A DNA stretch of 64,000 bases from Paradesulfitobacterium ferrireducens (GCF_017310645.1 NZ_JAFLRH010000019.1:62001-126000), one strand, 5' to 3'. Shown: positions 40,289-49,400, counted from the first letter of the stretch. Translations and numbers: made by a program. The notes: generated from the sequence alone by a model not told the origin.

Positions 40289-41317
40289 TTGCTGGCTGTA
40301 GTGAAGGAAAAAGCCGGTCCGGGATTCGCCTTTAACGAGGTAGATATCCCGCAACCCGGGCCGGGGGAAGTTATCATTAAAGTGAGGGCCGTGGGTATCT
40401 GCGGATCGGATATTCCGATATTTAACGGAGTGCGCGCGGTGCCTTTCCCCTTAATCCCCGGGCATGAGTTCGCCGGGGAGATCGTGGAGATCGGGGAAGG
40501 AGTCAGTGGTTTTAATGTAGGAGACAGGGTTGCTCCCAGTTTGGTAATCAGCTGCGGCACCTGTGATTATTGCAAGCAAGGGCTTGAGTCCATGTGCAAC
40601 TCTTTGACCGAGATTGGAATCCATATTGACGGCGGGTTTGCTGACTATGCCAAAGCCCCTGCCAAAGTTCTGCATAAACTGCCGGATCAGGCAACATTTG
40701 TGGAAGGGGCTTCGGTCGACCCCGTTGCTTCTGCTTATCATTCGGTGCGCAAGGCCAATATTAATCCGGCAGACACGGTAGTGGTATTCGGCCCTGGGCC
40801 GATCGGTTTGTACGCTTTACAGCTCGCCCGGATCGAAGGGGCATCCAAGGTTATCATGGTCGGAGCCCCGGGGGATGAAGAGCGCCTGCGGATTGCGTCA
40901 GAGTTGGGGGCAGATGCCGTGCTGCTGTCCCGGGATCAAGAGGAATTACTCAAACAAATCAGGGATTTGACCGGAGGCAAGATGGCCGATGTGGTAATCG
41001 AAGCCACCGGAGTTCCGGAAGTTTTCGCCACCTGCCTTGAGGCTGTACGGAAAGAGGGAAGAATTGGCTTAACCGGGGTTTTTCATCGATCCACGGAAGT
41101 TTTGCTAAGCCAGATTGTGAAAAAGGAAATCACAGTGCGCGGGAGCTTCTGCTACACCTGGCTGGAGTTTGGAACCTGCCTTAATCTGATTGCCACAGGA
41201 AAAGTTAGGATTGATAACATTGTTTCCCACCGGTTGCCCTTAAGGGAAATGGGCACGGCCTTGGAGATGTTAAACCGTAAAGAGGCACTGAAGATTGTAC
41301 TGGAACCGGAAGTTTGA
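40289..41317 (+). CDS. Zinc-dependent medium-chain alcohol dehydrogenase
   Basis: 342 residues from TTG 40289 with GGGAGG 8 bases upstream; an apparent longer frame overlaps the previous gene. Catalytic zinc ligands Cys in GICGSD and His-Glu in IPGHEFAGEI; structural zinc CGTCDYCKQGLESMC; Rossmann motif VVFGPGPIGLYALQLA. It belongs with the sorbitol/threonine/2,3-butanediol dehydrogenase group. Its place between the GcvP-like pair and the Liv genes suggests oxidation of a hydroxyl group on the imported compound or its product. Confidence 0.9.
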   Translation: MLAVVKEKAGPGFAFNEVDIPQPGPGEVIIKVRAVGICGSDIPIFNGVRAVPFPLIPGHEFAGEIVEIGEGVSGFNVGDRVAPSLVISCGTCDYCKQGLESMCNSLTEIGIHIDGGFADYAKAPAKVLHKLPDQATFVEGASVDPVASAYHSVRKANINPADTVVVFGPGPIGLYALQLARIEGASKVIMVGAPGDEERLRIASELGADAVLLSRDQEELLKQIRDLTGGKMADVVIEATGVPEVFATCLEAVRKEGRIGLTGVFHRSTEVLLSQIVKKEITVRGSFCYTWLEFGTCLNLIATGKVRIDNIVSHRLPLREMGTALEMLNRKEALKIVLEPEV

Positions 41318-41447
41318 AGGAAAGGAGATGATTTGTTTAGTTTCCTATGAGCAGAGGGAAAGAAGGTGAAAATCCTAAGCACTTTTCAGAAAAGTTAAAC
41401 TAGAGGAAACTTTGGGAAGAGAGGAAATTCGATAGGAGGTAGGAAAA

Positions 41448-42713
41448 ATGTTAAAAAAGATTGGTGCAGTGACCTTGATTGGGTTACTAACCTTAACGGG
41501 CTGCGGCAGTCAAACCGGTGGAACGAATAATCAAGGTGGAAGTAGTGCCGGAGTCAAAGAAGTTAAGATTGGAGCCTTATTGCCTTTGTCTGGCGCAGTT
41601 GCCCCCATCGGGGAGACCTGTAAACGCGGGCAGGAATTGGCAACTGAAGAGATCAATGCCGCCGGAGGGATTAAATCACTTGGCGGGGCCAAATTAGTCT
41701 TGGATTTCGCCGATTCTAAAGGAGATCCCAAGGTTGGTATGTCTGAAGCAGAGCGCCTGATTATGAAAGATAAGGTAGCCGTCATGACCGGTGCCTATCA
41801 AAGCAGTGTTACTTATCCCAGTACACAGGTATCTGAAAAATACAAGATCCCATACGTAGTTCCGGTATCGGTAATGGATGACATTACCGAACGCGGCTTT
41901 AAGTACACCTTCCGTTTGGCACCCAAGGCGTCTTGGTATTCACGGGATCAGGTGAAATTTGCAAAAGAAATGGGCGAACAAACCGGCAGTGTACCCAAAA
42001 GGGTGGCTTTAGTCTATGAGAACTCGGATTGGGGCCAATCCTCTGCTAAAGGGTGGAATAAGTCTGTTCCGGAAGCCGGTATGGAAATCGTACTAGATGC
42101 ACCGTATCCAAGCTCATCTTCTGACTTAACGCCCGTCATTCTTAAAATCAAGCAAGCCAATCCGGATTTAATCCTATTTACATCATATACTTCCGACGCG
42201 ATTCTACTTACCAATGGCATTGCTGAACAGAAAATTAACGCCATGGGTATGATTGGGCAAGGCGGCGGCCATGCTGATCCCGAGTATCTTAAGAATGTGG
42301 GTAAGAATGCGGAGTATGGATTTGACCTAACGGAATGGTCTCCTGATTTAGGGAAACCCGGAGTCAAAGAGACCAATGCCAAGTTCAAACAGAAATATGG
42401 GGTTGACATGAACGGGGAGGCTGCTGAATCTTATGCAGCCATGTATGTGATTGCTGATGCCCTGGAACGGGCCGGATCTGCCGAACCGGAGAAGATCAGA
42501 GAAGCTCTGGCTAAAACGAAAATTACTTCCGGCCCAGGGATGATCCTGCCTTATGACTCCATTGAGTTTGACCAGTCCGGGCAAAACATCCATGCCAGCT
42601 TGATTATGGTTCAGGTCAATAACGGTCAGAGATCAACCGTTTGGCCATTCAACGCTAAGAATCCCGATTATAAAGTGGTATGGCCAGCGCCAAAATGGAC
42701 GGACAGAAAATAG
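41448..42713 (+). CDS. livK: LivK-type substrate-binding lipoprotein
   Basis: 421 residues from ATG 41448 after AGGAGGTAGG. A lipoprotein signal peptide with lipobox LTLTGC (Cys about 19) is followed by a Gly/Asn/Ser linker. The periplasmic-binding fold type I of the Leu/Ile/Val family begins with KIGALLPLSGAVAPIGE, with AELERLI-like AEAERLIMKDKV, AVMTGAYQSSVTYPS and LVYENSDWGQS. It captures the ligand outside the membrane for LivHMGF. Such proteins also bind amides, urea or aromatic compounds, so the ligand is open. Confidence 0.93.
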   Translation: MLKKIGAVTLIGLLTLTGCGSQTGGTNNQGGSSAGVKEVKIGALLPLSGAVAPIGETCKRGQELATEEINAAGGIKSLGGAKLVLDFADSKGDPKVGMSEAERLIMKDKVAVMTGAYQSSVTYPSTQVSEKYKIPYVVPVSVMDDITERGFKYTFRLAPKASWYSRDQVKFAKEMGEQTGSVPKRVALVYENSDWGQSSAKGWNKSVPEAGMEIVLDAPYPSSSSDLTPVILKIKQANPDLILFTSYTSDAILLTNGIAEQKINAMGMIGQGGGHADPEYLKNVGKNAEYGFDLTEWSPDLGKPGVKETNAKFKQKYGVDMNGEAAESYAAMYVIADALERAGSAEPEKIREALAKTKITSGPGMILPYDSIEFDQSGQNIHASLIMVQVNNGQRSTVWPFNAKNPDYKVVWPAPKWTDRK

Positions 42714-42726
42714 CAAGGTGAATGTG

Positions 42727-42751
42727 GGGCAAAGACTCACAGTCTTTGCCC
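42727..42751 (+). promoter_or_regulatory. Intergenic hairpin between livK and livH
   Basis: GGGCAAAGACT (42727-42737) pairs perfectly with AGTCTTTGCCC (42741-42751) around a CAC loop, without a T run. Hairpins here are typical for ABC operons, where they protect or partly terminate the message so that the binding protein is made in excess. Confidence 0.7.
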
Positions 42752-42784
42752 TGACTTTCTCTCTTATAAACGGAGGTAGGAAGG

Positions 42785-43654
42785 ATGCAAACCTTAATCG
42801 CAGCTACCTTAAACGGACTTTTTATGGGAAGTCTCTATGGGCTCATCGCCGTGGGTCTGAGTTTGGTTTTTGGGGTCATGAAAATCATTAATTTTGCCCA
42901 TGGAGCCTTGGTGATGGTAGGAATGTATGCGGTCTTTTACATGTGGAGTTTAATCGGTCTTGACCCTTACCTTTCACTGGTTGTCGTGGTGCCTGTTCTT
43001 TTTTTGTTTGGTTACTTTCTTCAGGGCAAAGTGATTAATCCGGTCTTAAAACGGGAATTCGGGCGCAATGGACATGCCGTGATTCTTCTTACCGTTGGAC
43101 TGACGCTCGTACTTCAAAATGCTGCCCTTTTGTTTTTTGGAGCCTATTATAAAGCGGCAAAGACCTTTGTCTCTGGGATGACCTGGGATATGGGCGGAGT
43201 AGTTACCTCTGTGCCCCGTCTGATTGCGGGGGTTGTCGGGGCAATAGTCATCTTAGGATTACAGTTGATGCTCAGCAAGACTGATTTAGGGAAAGCTATC
43301 CGTGCCACGGGCCAGGACCGGGAAGCTGCAGGTTTGATGGGTATCAACGATTATAAAATCTACAATATCGCTTTTGGGCTCTGTCTTGCAATTCTGGGGA
43401 TTGCAGCAGCCCTGATGCTGCCAATGTACTATGTCCAGCCAGAAGCCGGAAAAATTTTCGAAATGCGTTCTTTTGTGATCGCAGTCTTAGGCGGGATAGG
43501 AAGTTTAAGCGGTGCTTTTTACGGAGGGTTAATTGTGGGCCTGATCGAGTCCGTGACAGCTCAGGTCTGGTCGGCAACAGCGGCTGAGATGCTGATCTTT
43601 GTCGTATTTATCGGGGTTTTATTATATAAACCATCGGGTTTACTGGGGAAATAA
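42785..43654 (+). CDS. livH: Liv-type ABC transporter permease LivH
   Basis: 289 residues, ATG 42785 after GGAGGTAGG. About eight hydrophobic helices. LivH signatures GLFMGSLYGLIAVGLSLVFG, IINFAHGALVMVGMYA and AIRATGQDREAAGLMGIN, the last being the cytoplasmic EAA-like loop that contacts the ATPases. Forms the channel with LivM. Confidence 0.94.
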   Translation: MQTLIAATLNGLFMGSLYGLIAVGLSLVFGVMKIINFAHGALVMVGMYAVFYMWSLIGLDPYLSLVVVVPVLFLFGYFLQGKVINPVLKREFGRNGHAVILLTVGLTLVLQNAALLFFGAYYKAAKTFVSGMTWDMGGVVTSVPRLIAGVVGAIVILGLQLMLSKTDLGKAIRATGQDREAAGLMGINDYKIYNIAFGLCLAILGIAAALMLPMYYVQPEAGKIFEMRSFVIAVLGGIGSLSGAFYGGLIVGLIESVTAQVWSATAAEMLIFVVFIGVLLYKPSGLLGK

Positions 43655-43672
43655 GGCGAGGTGAGGACAAAT

Positions 43673-44707
43673 ATGCTGCGCAGGCTAAGATACCCGAGTT
43701 ATTTTTTACCGTTCTTATTTTTGCTGATCTTAGGACTCCTTCCCTTTATTATAAATAATGAGTATATATTACAAGTGTTTATTATGTTCTTGTTTAATGC
43801 TTACCTCGCCTCAGGTTGGAATATCATATCCGGATTCGCCGGGCAATTGTCTCTAGGACATGCGGCATTTGTAGGAATTGGAGCATATACATCAACCATC
43901 TTATTTGTGCAGTGGGGGATATCTCCTTGGATTGGGATGATTTTCGGCGGAGTCATAGCCGCTATTTTCGGCTGGCTGATCGGTTATCCTGTCTTTAAAT
44001 TACGGGGACCATACTACGCTTTGGCCACGATTGCTTATGGGGAAATTATTCGGATCTTCATTCAGAATACGAAAGCAGTGGGTCCCATTGAACTTAAAGG
44101 AGCTGAGGGAATACTGATTCCGTTCAAAGGAAGTTCCCCTGCCTTATTTCAGTTTGAGACCAAAGCAGCGTATTACTATGTGGCCTTGGCTATGTTTCTG
44201 CTGGTTCTGCTTCTTAGTTATAAGATCAAGAACTCCAAAATGGGGTATTATCTCTCTGCTATCGGAAATGATCAGGACGCAGCGGAGTCACTGGGGGTCA
44301 ATACGTCCAAGATGAAACTAACAGCGTCTGCCATCAGTGCTTTTGTGATGGCATTAGGCGGTACCTTTTACGCCCAATTTCTTCTGTACATTAATCCACA
44401 GGGAGTATTAAGCGGAGATTTCTCGACCGAGATTGCAGTCATCGGAATTATCGGCGGGGAAGGGACAGTCTTTGGGCCGGTACTCGGCAGCCTAATTCTT
44501 ACCCCTTTGTCTGAGCTTACCAGGATTTATCTTGGAGGCCGGTTTGCCGGTGTTCATCTCCTAGCGTATGGTCTAATTCTCATGGCCGTCGTGACTCATA
44601 TCCCTCACGGCGTCATAGGAACATTCTCGAAATTGTATCATCGGATTTTACTGAAGCTTGGGGACCCGGTTGTCTCGGCTAAGACCGGGGCCGGAAAAAC
44701 CTTATGA
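43673..44707 (+). CDS. livM: Liv-type ABC transporter permease LivM
   Basis: 344 residues from ATG 43673 with GTGAGG 6 bases before it; a GTG at 43661 is inside that site. Helices and motifs ASGWNIISGFAGQLSLGHAA, FKLRGPYYALATIAYGEI and AIGNDQDAAESLGVN match LivM. It ends in a short Lys/Gly-rich cytoplasmic tail. Confidence 0.94.
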   Translation: MLRRLRYPSYFLPFLFLLILGLLPFIINNEYILQVFIMFLFNAYLASGWNIISGFAGQLSLGHAAFVGIGAYTSTILFVQWGISPWIGMIFGGVIAAIFGWLIGYPVFKLRGPYYALATIAYGEIIRIFIQNTKAVGPIELKGAEGILIPFKGSSPALFQFETKAAYYYVALAMFLLVLLLSYKIKNSKMGYYLSAIGNDQDAAESLGVNTSKMKLTASAISAFVMALGGTFYAQFLLYINPQGVLSGDFSTEIAVIGIIGGEGTVFGPVLGSLILTPLSELTRIYLGGRFAGVHLLAYGLILMAVVTHIPHGVIGTFSKLYHRILLKLGDPVVSAKTGAGKTL

Positions 44708-44731
44708 TGCTCACGTTAGGGGGTGGAAACG

Positions 44732-45469
44732 ATGATAATTCTCGAAGCCAAGAAGCTCACCAAGAGTTTCGGAGGGTTAATGGCTGTTGCGGATGTCAGT
44801 GTAACTGTAAACTCAGGGGAACTCGTAGGTTTAATCGGACCGAACGGGGCCGGTAAGACGACCCTTTTTAACATGCTTTCGGGTTATTATAAGCCAACAA
44901 CGGGAGAAGTTTATTTTAGGGGTCAGGATATTACGAAGTTGAAAGTGTTTGAAACCAGTGACTTAGGAATCGCACGGACGTTTCAAATAGTGAAGCCTTT
45001 CGGTAAAATGACGGTTTTAGATAATGTCATGGTGGGGGCTTTTGCCAAAACCGGTCATAAGAAAGAAGCCCGGGACAAAGCGTTGGAGGTTCTTGATTTT
45101 GTAGGACTTTTTAACGCTAAGGATAATTTGGCTGAGTCTATGACGCTGGGGGGCAAAAAAAGAATAGAACTGGCCCGGGCCCTCGCCACCGAACCTGAGT
45201 TGCTTTTGCTTGATGAAGTTGTGGCAGGGTTAAATCCGTCCGAGGTTAAAGGGGTTATTGAAATCATTCGTAAAATCTGTAAGGATAAACGGGTTACGAT
45301 TGTTATGGTTGAGCATGTAATGCAGGCGATTATGGCTCTCTCGGATAGAATCATAGTCATGAATTCTGGCCGGAAAATTGCGGAGGGAACGCCGGAGGAA
45401 GTGGCCAATAATCCAGAGGTCATCCAGGCGTATCTAGGCCGTGGAATGACAAAAAGTGCGAGAGGATGA
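44732..45469 (+). CDS. livG: Liv-type ABC transporter ATPase LivG
   Basis: 245 residues from ATG 44732 (GGGGGTGG upstream). Walker A GPNGAGKTT, Q-loop region IARTFQIVKPFGKMTVLDNV, LivG-type signature SMTLGGKKRIELARALATEP, in which the usual LSGG reads MTLGGKK, and Walker B LLLLDEVVAGLNPSE; His of MVEHVM. It overlaps the open frame of the next gene, so the cluster appears to be one message. Confidence 0.93.
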   Translation: MIILEAKKLTKSFGGLMAVADVSVTVNSGELVGLIGPNGAGKTTLFNMLSGYYKPTTGEVYFRGQDITKLKVFETSDLGIARTFQIVKPFGKMTVLDNVMVGAFAKTGHKKEARDKALEVLDFVGLFNAKDNLAESMTLGGKKRIELARALATEPELLLLDEVVAGLNPSEVKGVIEIIRKICKDKRVTIVMVEHVMQAIMALSDRIIVMNSGRKIAEGTPEEVANNPEVIQAYLGRGMTKSARG

Positions 45470-45476
45470 AAACCGG

Positions 45477-46592
45477 TTGCCAAAGAGGTTAGGCTTAATT
45501 ATCAACCCGGTTGCCGGTATCGGCGGCCGGGTGGGGCTAAAAGGAAGCGATGGCACAGAGGTTCAACGGAAAGCACTGGAGCTGGGGGCTGTGTCCCGCT
45601 CAGCCGAACGTGCCCGGGAAGCGTTGCAGGTGTTGATAAGGCATGGGCTTTCTTTTGAGATAGTAACCTATCCGGGAGAGATGGGGGAAGAAACAGCGAA
45701 GGCAGCGGGCTTTACTCCCCTGGTTATTGGCGATATTGCTAACAGTTATACGACGTCTGAAGATACGGTGCAGGCAGCTGCGGATCTAATGAATTATGGG
45801 GTTGAACTCCTGCTCTTTGCGGGCGGGGATGGGACGGCCCGTGATATCTATTCCGCCATTGGTACAAAAGTACCGGTTTTGGGGATTCCGGCGGGGGTTA
45901 AAATGCACTCGGCGGTCTTTGGGAAAAGCCCGAAGAGCGCCGGGCAGCTTGCCGCCTTAGTTCTTAAAGGAGAGGCTAAGAAGGTACGGGAAGCGGAAGT
46001 CATGGATATTGATGAAGAAAGCTTTCGAGCGGGTTCGGTAAGCGCCAAACTGTATGGCTATTTAACGGTGCCCTATGAACAAAACTTTGTTCAAAACGTC
46101 AAATCCGGAGGCAGTGCCAGTGAAGTTGAGACACTGGGAGCAATTGCACAGTACATAATAGACGGTATGCAGGACGACGTTCTGTACTTTATTGGCCCGG
46201 GAACGACAACCCGGGCCATAATGGAACGGCTTTCCCTGCCGAATACCTTGCTTGGTGTCGATGTGTTAAAGGGAAAGAAGCTAATAGCCAGGGATGTCAA
46301 TGAACAAACCCTGCTTCAATTAATCCGGGAGAGTCAAGCCAAGATGGTGCTTACTCCCATCGGCGGGCAGGGCTATCTTCTTGGCAGAGGAAACCAGCAA
46401 TTCAGCCCCCAAGTCGTGCGCAAGGTCGGCAAAGAAAATATTATTGTGATTGCCGCTCTGAGTAAAATAATTGCACTTTCGGATCACGCTCTTTTCGTCG
46501 ATACGGGTGATCCAGCGCTTGATCAGGAACTATCCGGATATATGCGAGTAATAACAGGTTATAATGAGGAAACCGTTTGCCGAGTTTTATAA
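45477..46592 (+). CDS. ATP-NAD kinase family protein
   Basis: 371 residues from TTG 45477 (AGAGGAT about 10 bases upstream; GTG 45456 inside livG is an alternative). The N-terminus LGLIINPVAGIGGRVGLKG and LLFAGGDGTARDIYSAIG carry the diphosphate-binding GGDGT motif of the NAD kinase/diacylglycerol kinase superfamily, in the COG3199 group often found in catabolic operons. PVLGIPAGVKMHSAVF is also typical. The exact substrate of this group is uncertain. As last gene of the Liv cluster it may adjust NAD(P) supply to the dehydrogenases there. Confidence 0.85.
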   Translation: MPKRLGLIINPVAGIGGRVGLKGSDGTEVQRKALELGAVSRSAERAREALQVLIRHGLSFEIVTYPGEMGEETAKAAGFTPLVIGDIANSYTTSEDTVQAAADLMNYGVELLLFAGGDGTARDIYSAIGTKVPVLGIPAGVKMHSAVFGKSPKSAGQLAALVLKGEAKKVREAEVMDIDEESFRAGSVSAKLYGYLTVPYEQNFVQNVKSGGSASEVETLGAIAQYIIDGMQDDVLYFIGPGTTTRAIMERLSLPNTLLGVDVLKGKKLIARDVNEQTLLQLIRESQAKMVLTPIGGQGYLLGRGNQQFSPQVVRKVGKENIIVIAALSKIIALSDHALFVDTGDPALDQELSGYMRVITGYNEETVCRVL

Positions 46593-46624
46593 AATAATTA
46601 GAAGAGGGCTCTTCGATGAGTGAT

Positions 46625-46687
46625 ATGCTCCTTTTGTGGTAGACAGTTTAAATAATAAAATTGTCTACCACAAAGGGAGCATTTTTT
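46625..46687. repeat. Long inverted repeat (insertion-sequence end pair or strong terminator)
   Basis: ATGCTCC-TTTTGTGGTAGACA (from 46625) and TGTCTACCACAAAGGGAGCAT (to 46682) form arms of about 25 bases with two mismatches around an A/T-rich loop, followed by six T. The outer tips read TGTCTACCAC, as expected of IS3-type ends, and a transposase start follows at once. The arms may be right and left insertion-sequence ends left side by side. As RNA the structure would terminate the Liv operon. Confidence 0.65.
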
Positions 46688-46825
46688 GTGGGAAGAAAAA
46701 GTAAAGTATCGTTTGAAGAGAAATTGAGTGCTGTTAAAGATTATCTGAATGATATTCGTTGTTATGCAGTGCAGGATAAAGGGGGGGAACCGGCCTGTAC
46801 GGAGGGATGCCGTCGCCGGAGATAA
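46688..46825 (+). pseudogene. Transposase OrfA fragment (IS3-like)
   Basis: GTG 46688 begins MGRKSKVSFEEKLSAVKDYL, a typical helix-turn-helix start of an IS3-family OrfA, but the frame leaves the pattern after about 25 codons and stops at 46825. Only the left end of an element remains, directly behind the inverted repeat. Confidence 0.65.
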
Positions 46826-46922
46826 CCAAACCATCGTTGGCAATTATTCCGAAAACAAAGTAGGGAAGATAATAAAATAATTAACGGGTATGTTGATAAG
46901 AGAAGGAAATGGAGGGTCAGGG

Positions 46923-47070
46923 ATGGAATTACATTGGGGTAGGCTTATCGGGATCTATCTCTTTCTCGGTGGGCTGGGGGGCCGGTGCTTATCTTACGTC
47001 TTTTGCGGCAACAATATCCGGATATAGTATGTTATTAGAAATCGCCAGGCGGTATAGGGGGAAGTCATGA
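46923..47070 (+). pseudogene. NrfD-like membrane subunit, N-terminal fragment with frameshift
   Basis: ATG 46923 (GGAGGG upstream) reads MELHWGRLIGIYLFLGGLGG. After one extra G in a G run near 46975-46981, the next frame continues GAYLTSFAATISGYSMLLEI before TGA 47068. This is the first helix region of NrfD/PsrC-type quinone-interacting subunits, which are about 300 residues long. The rest is absent. The stop overlaps the ResB start. Confidence 0.65.
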
Positions 47071-48374
47071 GTACACAGGAAAAGAGCCTAACAGATAAAA
47101 TCTGGGAAGTATTTAGTTCCATGAAGCTGGGTTTGGCGTTATTGGGAATCATTGCCCTAGCCTCGGCTATTGGAACGTTCATCCCCCAAATAAGTCTTGA
47201 ACCTGAAAAGGCGAAGACTGTTGGGGCTTTGTGGCAGACATTAGGTTTCACAGATCTCTATGCCGCCTGGTGGTTTCACCTCCTTCTCGGGCTGCTGGGA
47301 GTTAATTTAGTTATTTGCAGCCTTCAACGCTTTCAAGGAATTTATGCCAAGACGTTTCATCAGAAAGCCGCGCGAACGTTGACCGAGTTGCCTGGTCAGG
47401 CACGGGCGGAACTTAAAGGAAACAGTGTCCGCCTGGCCCAAGTGATTACGGAGACTTTAGTCCAAAAGCACTATCATCTGGTTAGGGATGAATGGGAAAC
47501 CGGCTGGAGTTTTACCGCGGTTAAACATCGCTGGGGCTATTGGGGTTCGCTGATTACGCATATTTCTTTTGTGATCTTATTGGCCGGAGCCCTGGTGGGG
47601 ACATTGCTGGGTTTTAAGGGATATTTTATGGCTGGGGCCGGAAGTACTGTTCCCTTAAAGCAGATTGAGCTTAGCCGGGGAAAAGTAAGCCAAACATTCA
47701 ATGTGAAAATTAATTCGGCTGAAGACCGGATGCTGGCTAACGGTGAGCGGGACAATTGGTATACGGATTTGAGTATTCTGGAAGGGGATAAGGAAGTAGC
47801 CCGCCAAACTTTATCCGTCAACCATCCGTTTACCTATGAGGGAGTTACCTTTTATCAAGCGAGTTTTGCTCATGGTGCAGCTCTTACTGCGGATATTAAG
47901 GGACAAAAGATACCGGTGGTGCTGCAGGATCAGGGTGGGAACTTTTTTCAGGCTCCCGGTACCGATCTTTACTTAGTGGTGGCTGCTATGAAAAACGATG
48001 TGCAAAACCCTGTGATTCTGTACCAGGTATATCAAGGATATGGATTTAAACTTGTACAATCCGGGCAGCTTAAAAAAGGGGAAAGCGTCATGATAAATGA
48101 TGCGTATCAGGTTACTCTTGATGGCTATTCCGGGTTTACCGGACTTCAGGTTAAAGAAGATCCGGGTGTGAGTTTGATTTGGTTAGGGAGTTTGCTCCTG
48201 CTGATAGGATTGATGCTTTCGTTCTATTGGCGTCCGGTAGTGATCAGCGGTATTTATAATGGGGGAGAAACCGGAGGCAAGCTGGTGTTAGGGGCATCAG
48301 GCAAGTCTAAAAGCCTGCTGGCTGAAGAATTCGGTCAGTTCACAGATAAACTAAAAAATTCAGCGGCGAATTAA
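47067..48374 (+). CDS. resB: Cytochrome c biogenesis protein ResB (Ccs1)
   Basis: 435 residues from ATG 47067. N-terminal VFSSMKLGLALLGIIALASAIGTFIPQ gives the first helix pair, WWFHLLLGLLGVNLVICSLQRF the second, then HRWGYWGSLITHISFVILL with the conserved His. A large extracytoplasmic domain with HPFTYEGVTFYQASF and a last helix near the C-terminus follow. With CcsA it forms the system II synthase that exports and ligates heme to CXXCH motifs outside the membrane. Confidence 0.92.
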   Translation: MSTQEKSLTDKIWEVFSSMKLGLALLGIIALASAIGTFIPQISLEPEKAKTVGALWQTLGFTDLYAAWWFHLLLGLLGVNLVICSLQRFQGIYAKTFHQKAARTLTELPGQARAELKGNSVRLAQVITETLVQKHYHLVRDEWETGWSFTAVKHRWGYWGSLITHISFVILLAGALVGTLLGFKGYFMAGAGSTVPLKQIELSRGKVSQTFNVKINSAEDRMLANGERDNWYTDLSILEGDKEVARQTLSVNHPFTYEGVTFYQASFAHGAALTADIKGQKIPVVLQDQGGNFFQAPGTDLYLVVAAMKNDVQNPVILYQVYQGYGFKLVQSGQLKKGESVMINDAYQVTLDGYSGFTGLQVKEDPGVSLIWLGSLLLLIGLMLSFYWRPVVISGIYNGGETGGKLVLGASGKSKSLLAEEFGQFTDKLKNSAAN

Positions 48375-48386
48375 GGGGGGAGTACG

Positions 48387-49235
48387 ATGAACCCGGGCTT
48401 GGAAAATCTGGAAACATCTATGTATTACTTAATGTTTGCGGCCTATTTATTAAGTATGTTCAGCTATTGGGTTTGGGCTGCTTTTAAGAGCGAACTGATG
48501 GGAAAGTTAGCGACAGCCCTGGCTATTGTTGGTTTCGCGGCGAACACGGCGGCAATTGTTGTCCGCATCCTGATTGTTCAACGGCCTCCCCTAACCAACG
48601 GGTATGAATTTTTAGTCACCTTTTGTTGGGGAATATTGGCCGTTTACCTTTTCGCGGAGTTTCGCTACCGCCTGAAGGCTTTAGGGGTTTTTGTGCTTCC
48701 GGTTGCCTTCTTGCTCCTTGCTTATATCGCCATGAAAATGGGCCCGGAGGAGAGGGTGGCTCAAGCCATTCCCCCAGCACTCAAAAGCCAGTGGCTTACC
48801 TTTCATGTCATCACGGCAATCTTGGCTTATGGGGCCTTTGCAGTGGCCTTCGGCCTCGGACTCATGTATTTGCTCAAACACAAATTTGAGTTGCTAAAGA
48901 AAAGTGACGGTCTGATGACACGCTTCCCCGCCTTGGACACGTTGGATGAGCTCGCTTATCGTGTGGTGGGATTTGCTTTTCCTTTGCTATCACTTTGCAT
49001 TATTACCGGGGCGATCTGGGCCAATTACGCCTGGGGAACTTACTGGTCTTGGGATCCCAAAGAAACATGGTCCTTGATCACATGGCTGATTTATGCCGGA
49101 TATTTGCATGCGCGCCTTATGTATGGGTGGAAAGGAAAAAGAGCGGCCTGGATGGCGGTATTTGGGTTTGCCGCAGTGCTATTTACTTTTTTCGGAGTTA
49201 ATTATTTCTTGCCGGGACTTCATACTTATGCTTAA
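48387..49235 (+). CDS. ccsA: Cytochrome c biogenesis protein CcsA (heme handling)
   Basis: 282 residues, ATG 48387 after GGGGGGAG. Eight or so helices. The tryptophan-rich WWD-type segment WGTYWSWDPKETWSLITWLI binds heme, and conserved histidines appear in LTFHVITAILAYGAF and YLHARLMYGWKGKRAAW. Partner of ResB. Its place ahead of the heme synthesis genes fits direct use of their product. Confidence 0.93.
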   Translation: MNPGLENLETSMYYLMFAAYLLSMFSYWVWAAFKSELMGKLATALAIVGFAANTAAIVVRILIVQRPPLTNGYEFLVTFCWGILAVYLFAEFRYRLKALGVFVLPVAFLLLAYIAMKMGPEERVAQAIPPALKSQWLTFHVITAILAYGAFAVAFGLGLMYLLKHKFELLKKSDGLMTRFPALDTLDELAYRVVGFAFPLLSLCIITGAIWANYAWGTYWSWDPKETWSLITWLIYAGYLHARLMYGWKGKRAAWMAVFGFAAVLFTFFGVNYFLPGLHTYA

Positions 49236-49400
49236 CCGGCAAGTTCGGGCAATTTATTGGCGACCCGGCATAAGGAAAGAATTTTATTTAAGGAAATATA
49301 ACAATAATAAAAGAAATGATAAGTCTAATTGTGTTGAATGGAAGGAAGTTTTAGCAAAATAACGAAATAATACTTAACCAGAAAATTTGAGGTGACATAA

